From contig CP089456.1 of assembly GCA_026636295.1 (NCBI GenBank), forward strand, positions 248,001-312,000: a stretch of DNA of 64,000 nucleotides. The letters are read 5' to 3'. Below the pieces are notes generated by a model. The model did not search any database. It saw only the letters and a program-made list of their open reading frames with translations, and was not told the origin of the DNA. The translations under genes were made by a program, and so were the position numbers. Positions 28,788 to 38,338 of this stretch are shown here, one piece after another (the first letter of the stretch is position 1; the number at the start of each line of letters is the position of its first letter). The stretch comes from Medakamo hakoo. Taxonomy: Eukaryota > Chlorophyta > Trebouxiophyceae > Coccomyxaceae.

Positions 28788-30843
28788 CGCCGCCCGCCTG
28801 GCTTTGCCCATCGAGCACCGGGCTGCACTCCGCGGCACGGTCCGCGACCTGGGCGCTCGCTTGGCCCGGGCGCGGGACGACGCCGCCGCCTTGGTTGCGG
28901 CGGTCTCGGCGGCGCGCGCAGAGCGCGACGCGCTCGCCGACCGGGTGCGCGAGCTGGAAGCCCTGCTGCGCGACCGCGCCGGGCGGTCGTCCGAGGAGGA
29001 GGCGGCCGAGGCGGCTGGCGCGGCCGCTGGTGCCGCAGCTGCTGCTGAGCAGCATGCAGCGGAGCTGGCGGGGGTGCGGGCGGCCGTGGCCGCAGCAGAA
29101 GCCGCGCTCGCGGACGCTGAGCGCCGGGCGAGCGCCGCGACGGCCGAGGTTGCGTCCGCGACAGCCGCCGCCGCTGCAGCTGAGTCCCGCGCCGCCCAGG
29201 CCGAATCCGAGCGCGACGCTGCCCGGGCGGAAGCCCAGACCGCCGCCTCCGCCGCCCAGACCGAAGCCGCCGCCGCCGCCGCCGACGCGGCCAAAGCCGA
29301 GGTGGAGGCCGCGCGCGCGGCGGGCGAAGCCGCCACCGCCGCCGCCGTCTCGGCGGCGAAAGCATCCGCCCGCGCCGACCTCAAGGTGCTGGCTCGTGAG
29401 ATCAAGGATCTGAGATCGGCGCTGGCCCTTGAAAAAGAAGCCGCCCGCTCCGCGCAAGCCGCGGCGGCGGGCGCGGCGGGCGCGTCCGACACCGCCCTCG
29501 CCGACGCACGCGCGGCCGTGGCCAGGCTGGAGGGCGAGGTGGCTGACGCGCGCGCTGCCGCGGACGCGGCGCGCGCGGCTGCTGCGGCCGACCTGGCCGC
29601 CGCCACGGCCGCCCGCGACGCCGCCACGACCGCCCGAGACGCCGCCACGACCGCCCGCGACGCCGCCACGGCAGAGCTGGACGCTGTGCGCACGCGCCTG
29701 GCCGCGGTGGAGCAGCGCGCGGCGGCCGCGGAAGCTCGCGCGACTGACGCCGACGCCCGCGCCGCAGCCGCTGAAGCCGCAGCCGCCACCGCCACCCGGC
29801 GCGCTGAAGACGCGGAAGCGGGCGCCGCTGACGCCGCGTCCCGCCTGGACGCGCGCCAGGTCAGCGTGGAGGAGGCGGCCGCGACGGCCGCGGCCGAAGC
29901 GGCGAGCCTGCACGACGCCCTGGCCGACGAGAGGTCGCGGTCCGCGGCGGCGGCGGCGCGCGCGGCCGACCTGGAGGACCGCCTGTCTGCTGCTCTCAGC
30001 CGGCTGGAAGACGTGGAGAAGAGGGCGAGCGAGCAGGCGCGGGCGGGCGCGGCGGCGGCGCCGGCCGTCGATGCCGACGCCTTGGCGGCCGCGCGCGCTG
30101 AGCGCGACGCGCTCCAGGCCCGCCTGGCGGGCGTGGAAGCCGAGCTGGCTGCGGCAGTGGCGCGAGCTGCGCCTGCTGCCCCTCCTCCGCCCGCCCAACC
30201 GCCCTCGCTCATGGATGCGGGCCTGGCGGGGCTGGAGGAGCTGGTGAGCGGCGGGGCGGCGCCGGTGGCGGCGGCGGCGGCCGAGCCCGCACCACCTCCG
30301 CCTCTGCCACCTCCACTGCCCGCCCTCTGTCTCGCCCCGCTGACCGACCTGATTGCCGAAGCGTCGTCGCTGCGTGACCGCTTAGCCGCGACGGCGGCAG
30401 ACCGCCTGGTCGCGTCCGGTGGGGCGGGCCTGGGCGCGGGCGCGTCGCCCGTCCTGGACTCGCCGGCCGCGCTGCTGGCGGCCCTGGACGCGTCCGACGC
30501 CCGGCTGCAATCCCTCACCGCCGAAGCGCGCGCCCTGGCCGACCCGCCCCTCCTGGCGGGAACGGGCGGTGGCGCTGGCGACTTGGACGCCGTGGCCGTC
30601 CCGCTGCGCGCCGCGCTGTCGGCCCTGCTGGTCGAGGCCGCCGACCTGCGCCGCCGCCTCAACGCGCTCGCCCGGCGCCAGCTGACCGGGGCGGGCGGCG
30701 GGGGCGGCGGCGCCCTGCCGGGCGCGTTGCAGGGCGTGGCGGCGGAGGCGGGCAGGGCGGGTGCGGCGCTGGCCGGGCTGGGCGCGCGGCTGTGGCGGGC
30801 GCCGGGCGGAGGCGGCGGGGGTGGAGGTGGCGCGTCGCTGTGA
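27876..30843 (+). CDS. PX-domain and coiled-coil protein (endosomal effector-like)
   Basis: Two exons (27876-27956, 28222-30843) give 900 aa. Residues about 1-120 form a PX domain: a strand-forming N-terminus, FYRCEVTVLPPGG, VLRRYSHFVRLYEKLKEELG and DKRRRELQDWAWKVV, followed by FLEL. In PX domains the RRYSHF strand-helix junction binds phosphoinositide, usually PI3P. Residues about 215-720 are an extremely Ala-rich heptad coiled coil (many AEAAAA, RDAATTA and ARAAD units). The C-terminus is Gly-rich. The architecture resembles plant EREX, a PX/coiled-coil effector of Rab5-type GTPases, or a generic sorting-nexin-like tether. The 265-bp intron is in phase 0; a donor three bases earlier would also splice in frame. 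Confidence 0.72.
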
Positions 30844-31025
30844 ACCACAGGAAAATGGAAACTTTTTGCACGACTCGCCCCTCCCTCTTCCCCTCTTTCT
30901 TTGGTCAGCCGCGTCAACCGCCCCAGCTCAGTCACCCCCTGGAGACACGCCCAGTGTACGTTCCGTGTGTAGAGTTCTCTCAACGCCCACCCACCCACGC
31001 CCCATACCCTTCTCTCTCCCTTTGG

Positions 31026-31031
31026 TTTATT
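31026..31031 (-). terminator. AATAAA polyadenylation signal of the armadillo-like gene
   Basis: On the minus strand AATAAA occurs just after the TGA of the 31053-35966 gene, in one of the few AT-rich patches of the window (31020-31045). Placement and orientation fit a poly(A) signal. Confidence 0.45.
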
Positions 31032-31052
31032 AAATTATCATCCATGTTTGTC

Positions 31053-34000
31053 TCACTGTTTGCCCGACATGAGCTTGCCCAGGCGGGCGCCGAACGACTT
31101 GCGCACGGCAGCGCCCGGGCCGCCGGCGCCGCCGCCGCCGTCGGCCGACGCCATGAGCGCCCGTTCCGCCGCGGACACGTCGGCGGACGTCAGGCCCAGG
31201 CCCGCGTACAATTGGTCCGAGTGCGTGGTGAGTGGCGCCGCGGGCGGCGGCGGGCGCTTGCCGACCAGCATGCCGCCGGCCAACGGCGCGGGCGGGGCCG
31301 CGCCGCCGGCGGGCACGGCCGCCGCGAAGATGGAGAAGCCGGCGGGCGCTTTGCCCTTGGGCGCGGCGGGCGGGCGGGCCGCGCCGACGGCCGGGATGGA
31401 GGCGGCGGTCGCGGCGCGCGCGCGCGGCGGCGGCGGGGAGGGCGACCGCGCGCGCGGCCGCGCCGAAAAGACGGGGATGCGCGGCTTGGCGCCGGCCGCG
31501 GCGGCGGGCGCGGCCGCCTGCCCGCCAAACGCCCAGGTCCCACCCGCCGTCGCGGACGGGCCCATCGTGCGCGGCAGGGGCGGCCACGCCTCCCGCGAGA
31601 CGCGGAAGGTGTCGCGGACGGAGGGGCGCGGGCCGCCCGGGCGCGCCGAGGGCGGGAGGGCCGGCGACGCGGGCGCGTCCTTCACCGGGTCTTCCACTTC
31701 GGGAGGCGGCGGGGGAGGCGGGTGCACAGCCGTCGGCACGCGGTAGGTGCGGGCCGTGGGCAAGCCTTTCCCCGACGCGGACACCGACCACCTGTTTTCG
31801 GTCGACGCGGCCGTGGCGGGTTGTGCGGCCGCCGCGGTGCGCGCTTTCGCGGGCGACCGCACGACGGGCTCGTCCGACGGTAGAGGGGCGGGGACGTCGG
31901 CAAGGGGAGCGGCTTCCACCTCCTTGACCACAGGCGCGACAGGGTGGGGCTTGGACGGCGCGGACGCCGGCGGCTCCACGGCCGCTGCAGCCGCCGCACC
32001 GCCAGCGGGCTTGGGCGGCGACCAGGCGGCCGCCGTCTTCCACGGCAGGTCGGCGGCGGACGCGCGGACGTCCGCCTGTTTTTCGGCGTCCTCCTTCTTC
32101 GTCGACGCCAGGCGTTTGGGCAAGGCGGAGACGGACGCAGACAAAGACGCGGGCGCAGGGCTGGCTTCCTCCACTTCGCGCGGCAGTGCGGCGGGTGTGG
32201 AGGCGGCGACAGCTGCCGCCATCGCCCGGCGGGAGCGGGACACGGCCGCGGACCGGCCAAACGCGACGTCCACGTCCGCAAACGGCGAGTCGGACGCGCC
32301 GGGCGGCGGCGTGGCGGAGGGCGCAGCCGGTTTGGGCGTCACCTTGACGGGCTTGGGCTTTGCCGGCGACACCGCCGCCTTGGCCTTGGCCTTGGCGGGC
32401 GAGGCCGTCGAATACAGCGGGCGCGGGTCGATCTTGTCCGCCAGCGCCAGCAGGTCGGCGTCGTCGTCGTCTTCATGACCAGCCGCAGGACCGGAAGCAG
32501 CAGCAGCAGCAGCCATGGCCTTCTTGGTGGGCGAGCGCCGGGAAGCGACGGCGGCCGTGCGGCCAAAGACCGCGTCGTCGTCGGCGCGCGGCGAGGCGGC
32601 GCCGGACGGGAATGGTTTCGCAATGGCCGACACAGCGGGCTCGGTCGCTGCGGGCGCCGGGGAAGGGGCCTGCTTCGCCTCGCCGCCTTCGACCGCACCG
32701 CCCTCATCCCCGCTGATGCGGCGGTACACCCGCTCAATCCAGGTCGGCGCGGGCGCGTCGTCCGCGGTGGGCGCCGCCGGAGGGGGGTGGATGGCGTCGG
32801 GCGAGCCCGCGCGCGGCGCGAGCACGCCGCCCGAGTCCGGGCGGGTGGGCAGGCCGCCCACCTGGAAGTCGTCCGCGAAAGCCGCGGACGCCGCGAAAAT
32901 GACGTGGTAGCCGTCCGCGCCCAGCGCGCCCGACCGCACGGCCGCCGCGGTCGCGCCGCCGGGCGGGGCAGACGGCGCGCGAACGCGCCCACGCCCAGCC
33001 AGGGCGCCCGCACAGGAAGAGGCGGCGCCGGACGCGGACAGGTCGGCCGCGATGGCGGCGGCGAGCGTGCGGGCTTCGGGCAGGGCCGCGCCCCGCATTT
33101 CCAGCAGGCCAGGGCCCATCGCGTCGGCCAGCGCGGTCGCGGCGGCCGACCCGACCGACACGGCCAGCGTTTTGGCCAGGGCACCCAGGGCAGCGCCAGC
33201 GGCCAAGCGGGCGCGCGCGAATTTGAAGCCGCGCATCACCAGGTCCGTGTCGGCCGCGACGGCCGGGTGCGGGCCGGACGGGGCGCCGCCCCCGTCCGCG
33301 CTCGGCCGGCGCTCAAAGGTGACGGTCGCGTACCGCACGCCGCCGCCCGCCAGGCCGGGCATGCCCGGGCCCGTAGACGTGGACCCGGCGGCGCGTGGCA
33401 AGCCCGCCGCGTCGAGGGTTCCCGGAGAGTGGCGGACGGCGAAGAGGCGGAGGAGGGCGTCGACCGCGCCGTCGGCCGACGCGACGGCGGCCGCGCGGGG
33501 CCCGCCCGACGCGGCGACGGCCGCCAGCAGGTCGGCCGCCGCGACGCGGGCGTACCAGGACGCGGAGTCGAGCATGGCGACCAGGCAGCCCAGGACGGGC
33601 TGGGAGGCGGCCGCGTCCAGGGCGGCCGGGCGGGTGGAGCCGATGGAGAAGAGGCCGGCCGCGCCCGCGACCTTGGACGGGTGGGCCGGTGCTGCAACGG
33701 ACGTCGCCAGAGCGGGCAAAGCGCCCGCCGCAATCGCGGCTTCCGCGCGTTTGGCAGACCCCGCCGCGATGTTGCCCAGGGCGGCGGCGGCGGGCGCAGA
33801 GACGGCCGGGTCGCCGGACGAGGCGGCGTCGGCCAGGGCGGCCAGCGCGCCCGGCACCGCCGCGAGGTCGTCGGCGGGCTTGGCGCCCGACGCGGCCAGG
33901 GCGGACAGGGCGGCAGCCGCCGCCCGGCGCGCGTGCGGGCGAGCGTTGGTGGACGTGACCATGGCCACCAGGGCGTCCGCCGCGCCACCGGATGGCTTGG

Positions 34001-35966
34001 TCGCGTCGGCGGCCAGGGCCGGGCAGGCGGTGGCGAGCGCCGCGAGCGCGCGCGCCGCGTGCGGCGCCGCGACCGCGCCGCCCTCACGCACGCACGCCGC
34101 CAGGGCGGACGCGGCCCCCGCTTTGGCCGCAGCGCCCGCAGCTCCGGGCGCGGCTTCGGCCAGGGCGGCCAAGGCGCGGGCGGCGGACGCGGCGCCGGCG
34201 GCGTCGGACTCGGCCGTCGCGCCGCGAAGGGCGCGGACGAGGGCGCGGTGGGCGCCCGCCGCAGCAGCGGCCGTGGCGGCGGCCGCCCCGCCGGGCGCCA
34301 GGGCCGTCAGCGCCAGGGCGTCGCAGGCGGCTTTGGCGGCGGCAGCCGACGGCGCGCGGGCAGCAGCCGCGGCCGCGGCTTTGGACACGGAGGCCGTCAG
34401 CAACGCGTTGCCAAAGAGGGCCGGGACGGCGACGTGGTCGAGGACGCCTTCGCACGCGGCGGCCAGGGCGCCGGCGCTGACCAGGGCGGCGCGCGTGGAC
34501 GGGCAGCGCCGGGCGGCCGCGACCAAAGCCGCGGCCGCGTCGTCCTGCTCGGCGCCCGGCGGCGCTGCGCGCAGCGCGCGGGCCAAGGCGCCCGCGGCCG
34601 CGTCGACGTCCAGGGCTGGGCTGGCGGACGGCGAGCGTTCGAGCACGGTGCGCAAGAGCGACGCGGCTGCGGGCGCGGCCGCGGCGGCCAGGCCGGGCGA
34701 CCCCGCGACGGCGCAGATGGAGGAGAGCGCGGCCGCGTCGGTGCCCAGGGCGGCGCGGGCAGACGCGTCGGTCGAGGCGAGGGAGGCCAGGGACGCGGCG
34801 GCAGCGGCGGCAGCGCGGGGCGCGCCGGCAGCCGCGCCGACCAGCGGGCCCAGCGCGCTCACGACCGCGGCGGGCCCGCCACCCGACGGCAGGTCGCGGG
34901 ACACGCGGCCGAGCAGGGCAGCGCCCGCGGCCCACGCGGCCGGCTGGTCGGAGCGGAGCAGCCAGGCCGCGACGGCCGGGCCGGCGCTGGGAGCCAGGCG
35001 CAGCAGGCTGGTCGCGCCGTCCGCGCCGGGAGGCGGCGCGGGCGCGCGGCGGGCGGAGACGGCGGCGCCCGCGGCGGCGGGGCCGAGCATCCAAGAGGGC
35101 GGGGACGCGGCCGGCGGGCCGCCGACCTCCGTCGCGCCCGCGACCAGGGCGTCGGCGGCCACGGCCGCCGCGGCTTGGGTGGGCACATCGTACATGTCGG
35201 ACCGCAGGGCGACGCCCGCGCACGCGGCCAGCAGCGGGATGAGGCCCGCGGAGGCGGACAGCGCGTCAGCGACCGTGGCGGGGTCAGCCGTCGCCGTCGC
35301 CCCGTCCCAGGAGCCGGACACGCGCGTCGCCGACTTCAGGGCGGCTTCACCAAGCAGGGCAACCGCCAAGGCTTTCGCAGCTGGGCCAGCGGACGCGGCG
35401 TCCGACGCGGCCAGCAGGGCGGACGCGGCGGCGGACGGCGTCATGGCAGGTTGAGGCGGCGGCGGCGGAGGTGGCAGCGCAACGGCCGCATCCTCCGCCG
35501 CGGCCGCCTTGGCCGGCTCCGCCGTGGCCTTGGCCGGCGAGACCGGCGCCACGGGGCTTTTACCTGCCGGCGCGGGCGCCGTGCTCTTCGAGAAAAAGCC
35601 GAGGGAGGCGGACGGCGCCGCGGGCGCGGCGGGCGGGGAGGCATTCGTGCGCGGTTCGATAGCGCGCGCGCCGACAGCTGCTCCGCTTCCGAGCGGGCCG
35701 GCAGCAGCGGGGACGGCCGCGCCCGTCGTGTCCGCGAGCATGGGCACATCAGCCACGTCGCCACCGTCCTTTGACGGTTTCGGAGGGGAGGCGCCAGGCG
35801 CGGACACGCGGTGGGCGCGCGGGAATTGCGCGGCCGTGGCTGCCGCGCGGTCGCCCGGCCGTTCGGCGTCGTACAGCGTCCAGCGCGGGCTGGGCTCCGG
35901 CGAGCCTTTGCTGCGGCCGGGCGCGGCGCAGAAGCAGGCCGCCAAGCGGCGGGAGGAAGGCGGCAT
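31053..35966 (-). CDS. Large armadillo/HEAT-like repeat protein
   Basis: Intronless 1637-aa protein. Residues 1-180 are disordered and Pro/Ala/Lys-rich. Residues about 190-980 are a long Ala-rich alpha solenoid of ARM-like repeats, such as ARALAALAEAAPGA, AAHAARALAALATACPA-type helices, ALGNIAAGSAKRAEAAIAAG and ALVAMVTSTNARPHARRAAA. The Asn-Ile-Ala and Gly-positioned turns are typical of armadillo repeats. The C-terminal 550 residues are low complexity, with two copies of a short motif (DDDAVFGRTAAV and DVDVAFGRSAAV, each followed by a basic MAAA helix) and an end rich in Lys/Arg (KSFGARLGKLMSGKQ). I do not recognise an orthologue. A scaffold role in protein binding is all the fold suggests. 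The composition is so Ala-rich that repeat borders are uncertain. Confidence 0.7.
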   Translation of the reverse strand: MPPSSRRLAACFCAAPGRSKGSPEPSPRWTLYDAERPGDRAAATAAQFPRAHRVSAPGASPPKPSKDGGDVADVPMLADTTGAAVPAAAGPLGSGAAVGARAIEPRTNASPPAAPAAPSASLGFFSKSTAPAPAGKSPVAPVSPAKATAEPAKAAAAEDAAVALPPPPPPPQPAMTPSAAASALLAASDAASAGPAAKALAVALLGEAALKSATRVSGSWDGATATADPATVADALSASAGLIPLLAACAGVALRSDMYDVPTQAAAAVAADALVAGATEVGGPPAASPPSWMLGPAAAGAAVSARRAPAPPPGADGATSLLRLAPSAGPAVAAWLLRSDQPAAWAAGAALLGRVSRDLPSGGGPAAVVSALGPLVGAAAGAPRAAAAAAASLASLASTDASARAALGTDAAALSSICAVAGSPGLAAAAAPAAASLLRTVLERSPSASPALDVDAAAGALARALRAAPPGAEQDDAAAALVAAARRCPSTRAALVSAGALAAACEGVLDHVAVPALFGNALLTASVSKAAAAAAARAPSAAAAKAACDALALTALAPGGAAAATAAAAAGAHRALVRALRGATAESDAAGAASAARALAALAEAAPGAAGAAAKAGAASALAACVREGGAVAAPHAARALAALATACPALAADATKPSGGAADALVAMVTSTNARPHARRAAAAALSALAASGAKPADDLAAVPGALAALADAASSGDPAVSAPAAAALGNIAAGSAKRAEAAIAAGALPALATSVAAPAHPSKVAGAAGLFSIGSTRPAALDAAASQPVLGCLVAMLDSASWYARVAAADLLAAVAASGGPRAAAVASADGAVDALLRLFAVRHSPGTLDAAGLPRAAGSTSTGPGMPGLAGGGVRYATVTFERRPSADGGGAPSGPHPAVAADTDLVMRGFKFARARLAAGAALGALAKTLAVSVGSAAATALADAMGPGLLEMRGAALPEARTLAAAIAADLSASGAASSCAGALAGRGRVRAPSAPPGGATAAAVRSGALGADGYHVIFAASAAFADDFQVGGLPTRPDSGGVLAPRAGSPDAIHPPPAAPTADDAPAPTWIERVYRRISGDEGGAVEGGEAKQAPSPAPAATEPAVSAIAKPFPSGAASPRADDDAVFGRTAAVASRRSPTKKAMAAAAAASGPAAGHEDDDDADLLALADKIDPRPLYSTASPAKAKAKAAVSPAKPKPVKVTPKPAAPSATPPPGASDSPFADVDVAFGRSAAVSRSRRAMAAAVAASTPAALPREVEEASPAPASLSASVSALPKRLASTKKEDAEKQADVRASAADLPWKTAAAWSPPKPAGGAAAAAAVEPPASAPSKPHPVAPVVKEVEAAPLADVPAPLPSDEPVVRSPAKARTAAAAQPATAASTENRWSVSASGKGLPTARTYRVPTAVHPPPPPPPEVEDPVKDAPASPALPPSARPGGPRPSVRDTFRVSREAWPPLPRTMGPSATAGGTWAFGGQAAAPAAAAGAKPRIPVFSARPRARSPSPPPPRARAATAASIPAVGAARPPAAPKGKAPAGFSIFAAAVPAGGAAPPAPLAGGMLVGKRPPPPAAPLTTHSDQLYAGLGLTSADVSAAERALMASADGGGGAGGPGAAVRKSFGARLGKLMSGKQ

Positions 35967-36140
35967 GGTGTGGTGGGTGGGTTTTCGCCGGCGTCTCGGA
36001 AAGACAGGACGGACGGGGAAAAAAAATGTGACAGGGGGGGAGGGCCGGGAGCTTTGCGGGCTCGCTCCCGCTCACACCCCCCAACCCACCACCGAGCGAA
36101 GCAACAAAAAAAAACACCCGGTCTCCGCCGACCCCGAAGA
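35967..36140. promoter_or_regulatory. Divergent intergenic region, ARM-like and membrane protein genes
   Basis: 174 bp between the two start codons, with A-runs at 36019-36024 and 36107-36114. No TATA box is evident. Confidence 0.4.
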
Positions 36141-38007
36141 ATGGAGGACATCCCGATCCGCACGCGGGTGAGTCCGTCTGCGCGCGCGCGGGCACACGCA
36201 CGCACACCATACCCGCACGCAGCCCTGGCGGAAGGGCGGGTTCCAGCGCGGCGGCGGCAGCAGCCGACGACACTCCCCCCCCTCAAAACCCCACACTCAC
36301 TCACCCACACAACCCCAGGCCCGCACCGCCGCTGAGGAGGGCGGCGTCTCGTCTCTAAAGACCGCCGGCGTCTCCGGCGAGGGCGGCAGTGGCACCACGC
36401 TGCCCACGGGCGCCCCCACCACGCCCGCCGTGCGGGCCGCCGCCCCAGCCCACCGCGCCTCGCGCGCGTCCACCGAAGTCCGCCGCGTCGCGCGCGGCAT
36501 GCCGTCCCGCTCCTACGGCGCCGTCGCCATCGGCTCCCTGATCCTGGCTGTGCTGGCCGGTTTAGCGCCCGTCCTGGCCGCGCGCGTCCTGCTGCCGGCG
36601 TCGTCGCCGGCCTTCTCCACGCGCGAACAAAACCTGGCGGGCGAAGCTTTGGCCACCGTCATCGAAGCCGCGCGCCACGGCGTCCAGCCCAAGGGCCTGG
36701 CCACGACCAAGGTGCGCGATGGGTGGGGGGAGGGTGCGGCTGGACGGGGCGAGGCGGGGTGCACAGCGTGCGCGCCGGCGCCGCCTTCAACCCCACACAC
36801 CCCTCCTCCCCAAACCCGAACAGAAAACCGTCGGCCTGGTCCACCCGTACGACACGCTCTTCCGCCTGCTGGGCGCCGGGTCGGCGGTCTGGGCGCTGGC
36901 GGCGTACGCCTTGCGCAAGGCCGCGTTCGCCAACAAGCTGTCCCTGGTCACGTACAAGCGCCTGGCGATGGGGTTGGCGACGGTCGGCGGTGCGTTCTTT
37001 TTTGGCGGGGCGGATGGTGTCGGTCGGTGCGCGCGCGCCCACCCACTCACCACCCACTCACCACCCACTCACCTCCACCACCACCCCTCTCGAACAGGCC
37101 TGGAACTCCTGCTCCTGCCGCGCATGATCGTCAACCTGTCCTGGACGGGCGTCGCCGCCCTGACGACGCTGGCCTTGATGAAAGTCAACAGCCCCTCCCA
37201 CCAAATCCGCGGCGAGGGTGAGTTTTTTTTGGGGGGGGGGGAGGAAAAAGCAGCGGCACGGCGGCGCGCGGCCAGAACAACCCACTCACCCTCCCCTCCC
37301 CCCCCTCCTCCTCGCCGAACACTAAAAACACAGGGTGGTGGTCCCTGGCTAAGCAGTGCGTCAAGGGCATGGGCCTGACGACCGCCGTCACCCGCCGCCG
37401 CCGTGGCCGCCAGCACGAGGTGGAGGAAGAAGCGCGCCGCGGCGGCGGTGGTGCGGGCGCGGCGGCCCGCGGCGGCGGCCCGACGGGCGGGGTTCTGGGC
37501 TTCGCCTACCGCGCGCTGGCCATGCTGTTCGCCGGCGGCGGCCTGTCCTACCTGCTGGCGCCCGCCATCACGGCCAAGCTGGCCCTGGGCACCGTCGGCA
37601 CGGCGCCCGCCCGCCTGCTGTGGCAGTGCATCGGCGCGTCCAACGTGGGCCTGGCCCTGATGTGCCTGAACCTGGCCATGGCCGCCGCCCAGGGCCGGCT
37701 GGCCGCGACCACGCACACGCTGGAGTGCCTGGCCCTGTTTTTCACGTCGGCCACGCACCTGGTGCTGCTGGCCCGCGAGTACGAGGCCGGGCGGTCGGGC
37801 GTGGGCGCGCCCGGTCTGGCGGCGCTGTGGGCGGGCGCGCTCGCCGCCTCGGTCGCCGGCCTGCCCGCCTCGCACCCGGCGGAAGCCGTGTCCCACGGCC
37901 TGGGCGGCCTGATGCACGCCGGTGGCGGCGGCGGCACGACCTCCGCCACGGCCGCGCCCGTCGGCGGCGTCGAGTACGAGCGCGGCGGCGGCGGCCACGA
38001 AGACTGA
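36141..38007 (+). CDS. Polytopic membrane protein, family not recognised
   Basis: Five exons (36141-36167, 36319-36711, 36824-37016, 37098-37217, 37334-38007) splice with consistent phases to 468 aa. The first exon encodes only MEDIPIRTR. Likely membrane helices include VAIGSLILAVLAGLAPVLAA, LGAGSAVWALAAYALRK, RLAMGLATVGGAFFFGG, MIVNLSWTGVAALTTLALMK, and in the last exon YRALAMLFAGGGLSYLLAP, LLWQCIGASNVGLALMCLNL, ALFFTSATHLVLLA and LAALWAGALAASVAGLP. That makes about eight helices, with a basic loop (TRRRRGRQHEVEEEARR) between the two halves. The second half, with LxxG-type small-residue packing, resembles small four-helix membrane domains, but I cannot name a family. The 81-bp intron 3 is the shortest in the window. 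Confidence 0.75.
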
Positions 38008-38338
38008 ACCGCGGTGCTGCCCCCGCTGGAGCGGGAGCGGGACGAGTGCTTCCTGACCCGCGCGCGCGGTGGGGTGGGGGTGAGCAGTCGTGCGCACGTG
38101 CGCACAGCCTAGCAAGCAGTTTGGGCTTTTTTTGTGCGTGTGCGCGCGCAGGTACGCTGCCCCCTGTGTGCGCGTGCGGGTGGAGGGAAAACCGGGCGGG
38201 CGAGGGAGCGAGCGAGCGAGGAGACAGAGAGAGAGTGCGCGCGCGCAGAGTGCTTTGTTGTTTCCATCCATGCAAGTTTGTTTTTGTGGGTTTTTTCTCA
38301 AAAGGCCACACACTGTCGTCTCTCTCTCCGTCCGCCTA
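38008..38338. other. Convergent gap, no gene seen
   Basis: About 330 bp between the stops of the membrane-protein gene and the LisH gene. It contains T-runs, GCGCGC patches, a short GAGC repeat (38206-38220) and GAGA near 38223-38234. No reading frame is supported. Confidence 0.5.

Noticed and set aside
31944-35774. 1276-residue plus-strand open frame antisense to the armadillo-like gene
   Set aside because: Gly/Arg-rich without any motif. The minus strand has readable ARM-type helices, a good start and an AATAAA.
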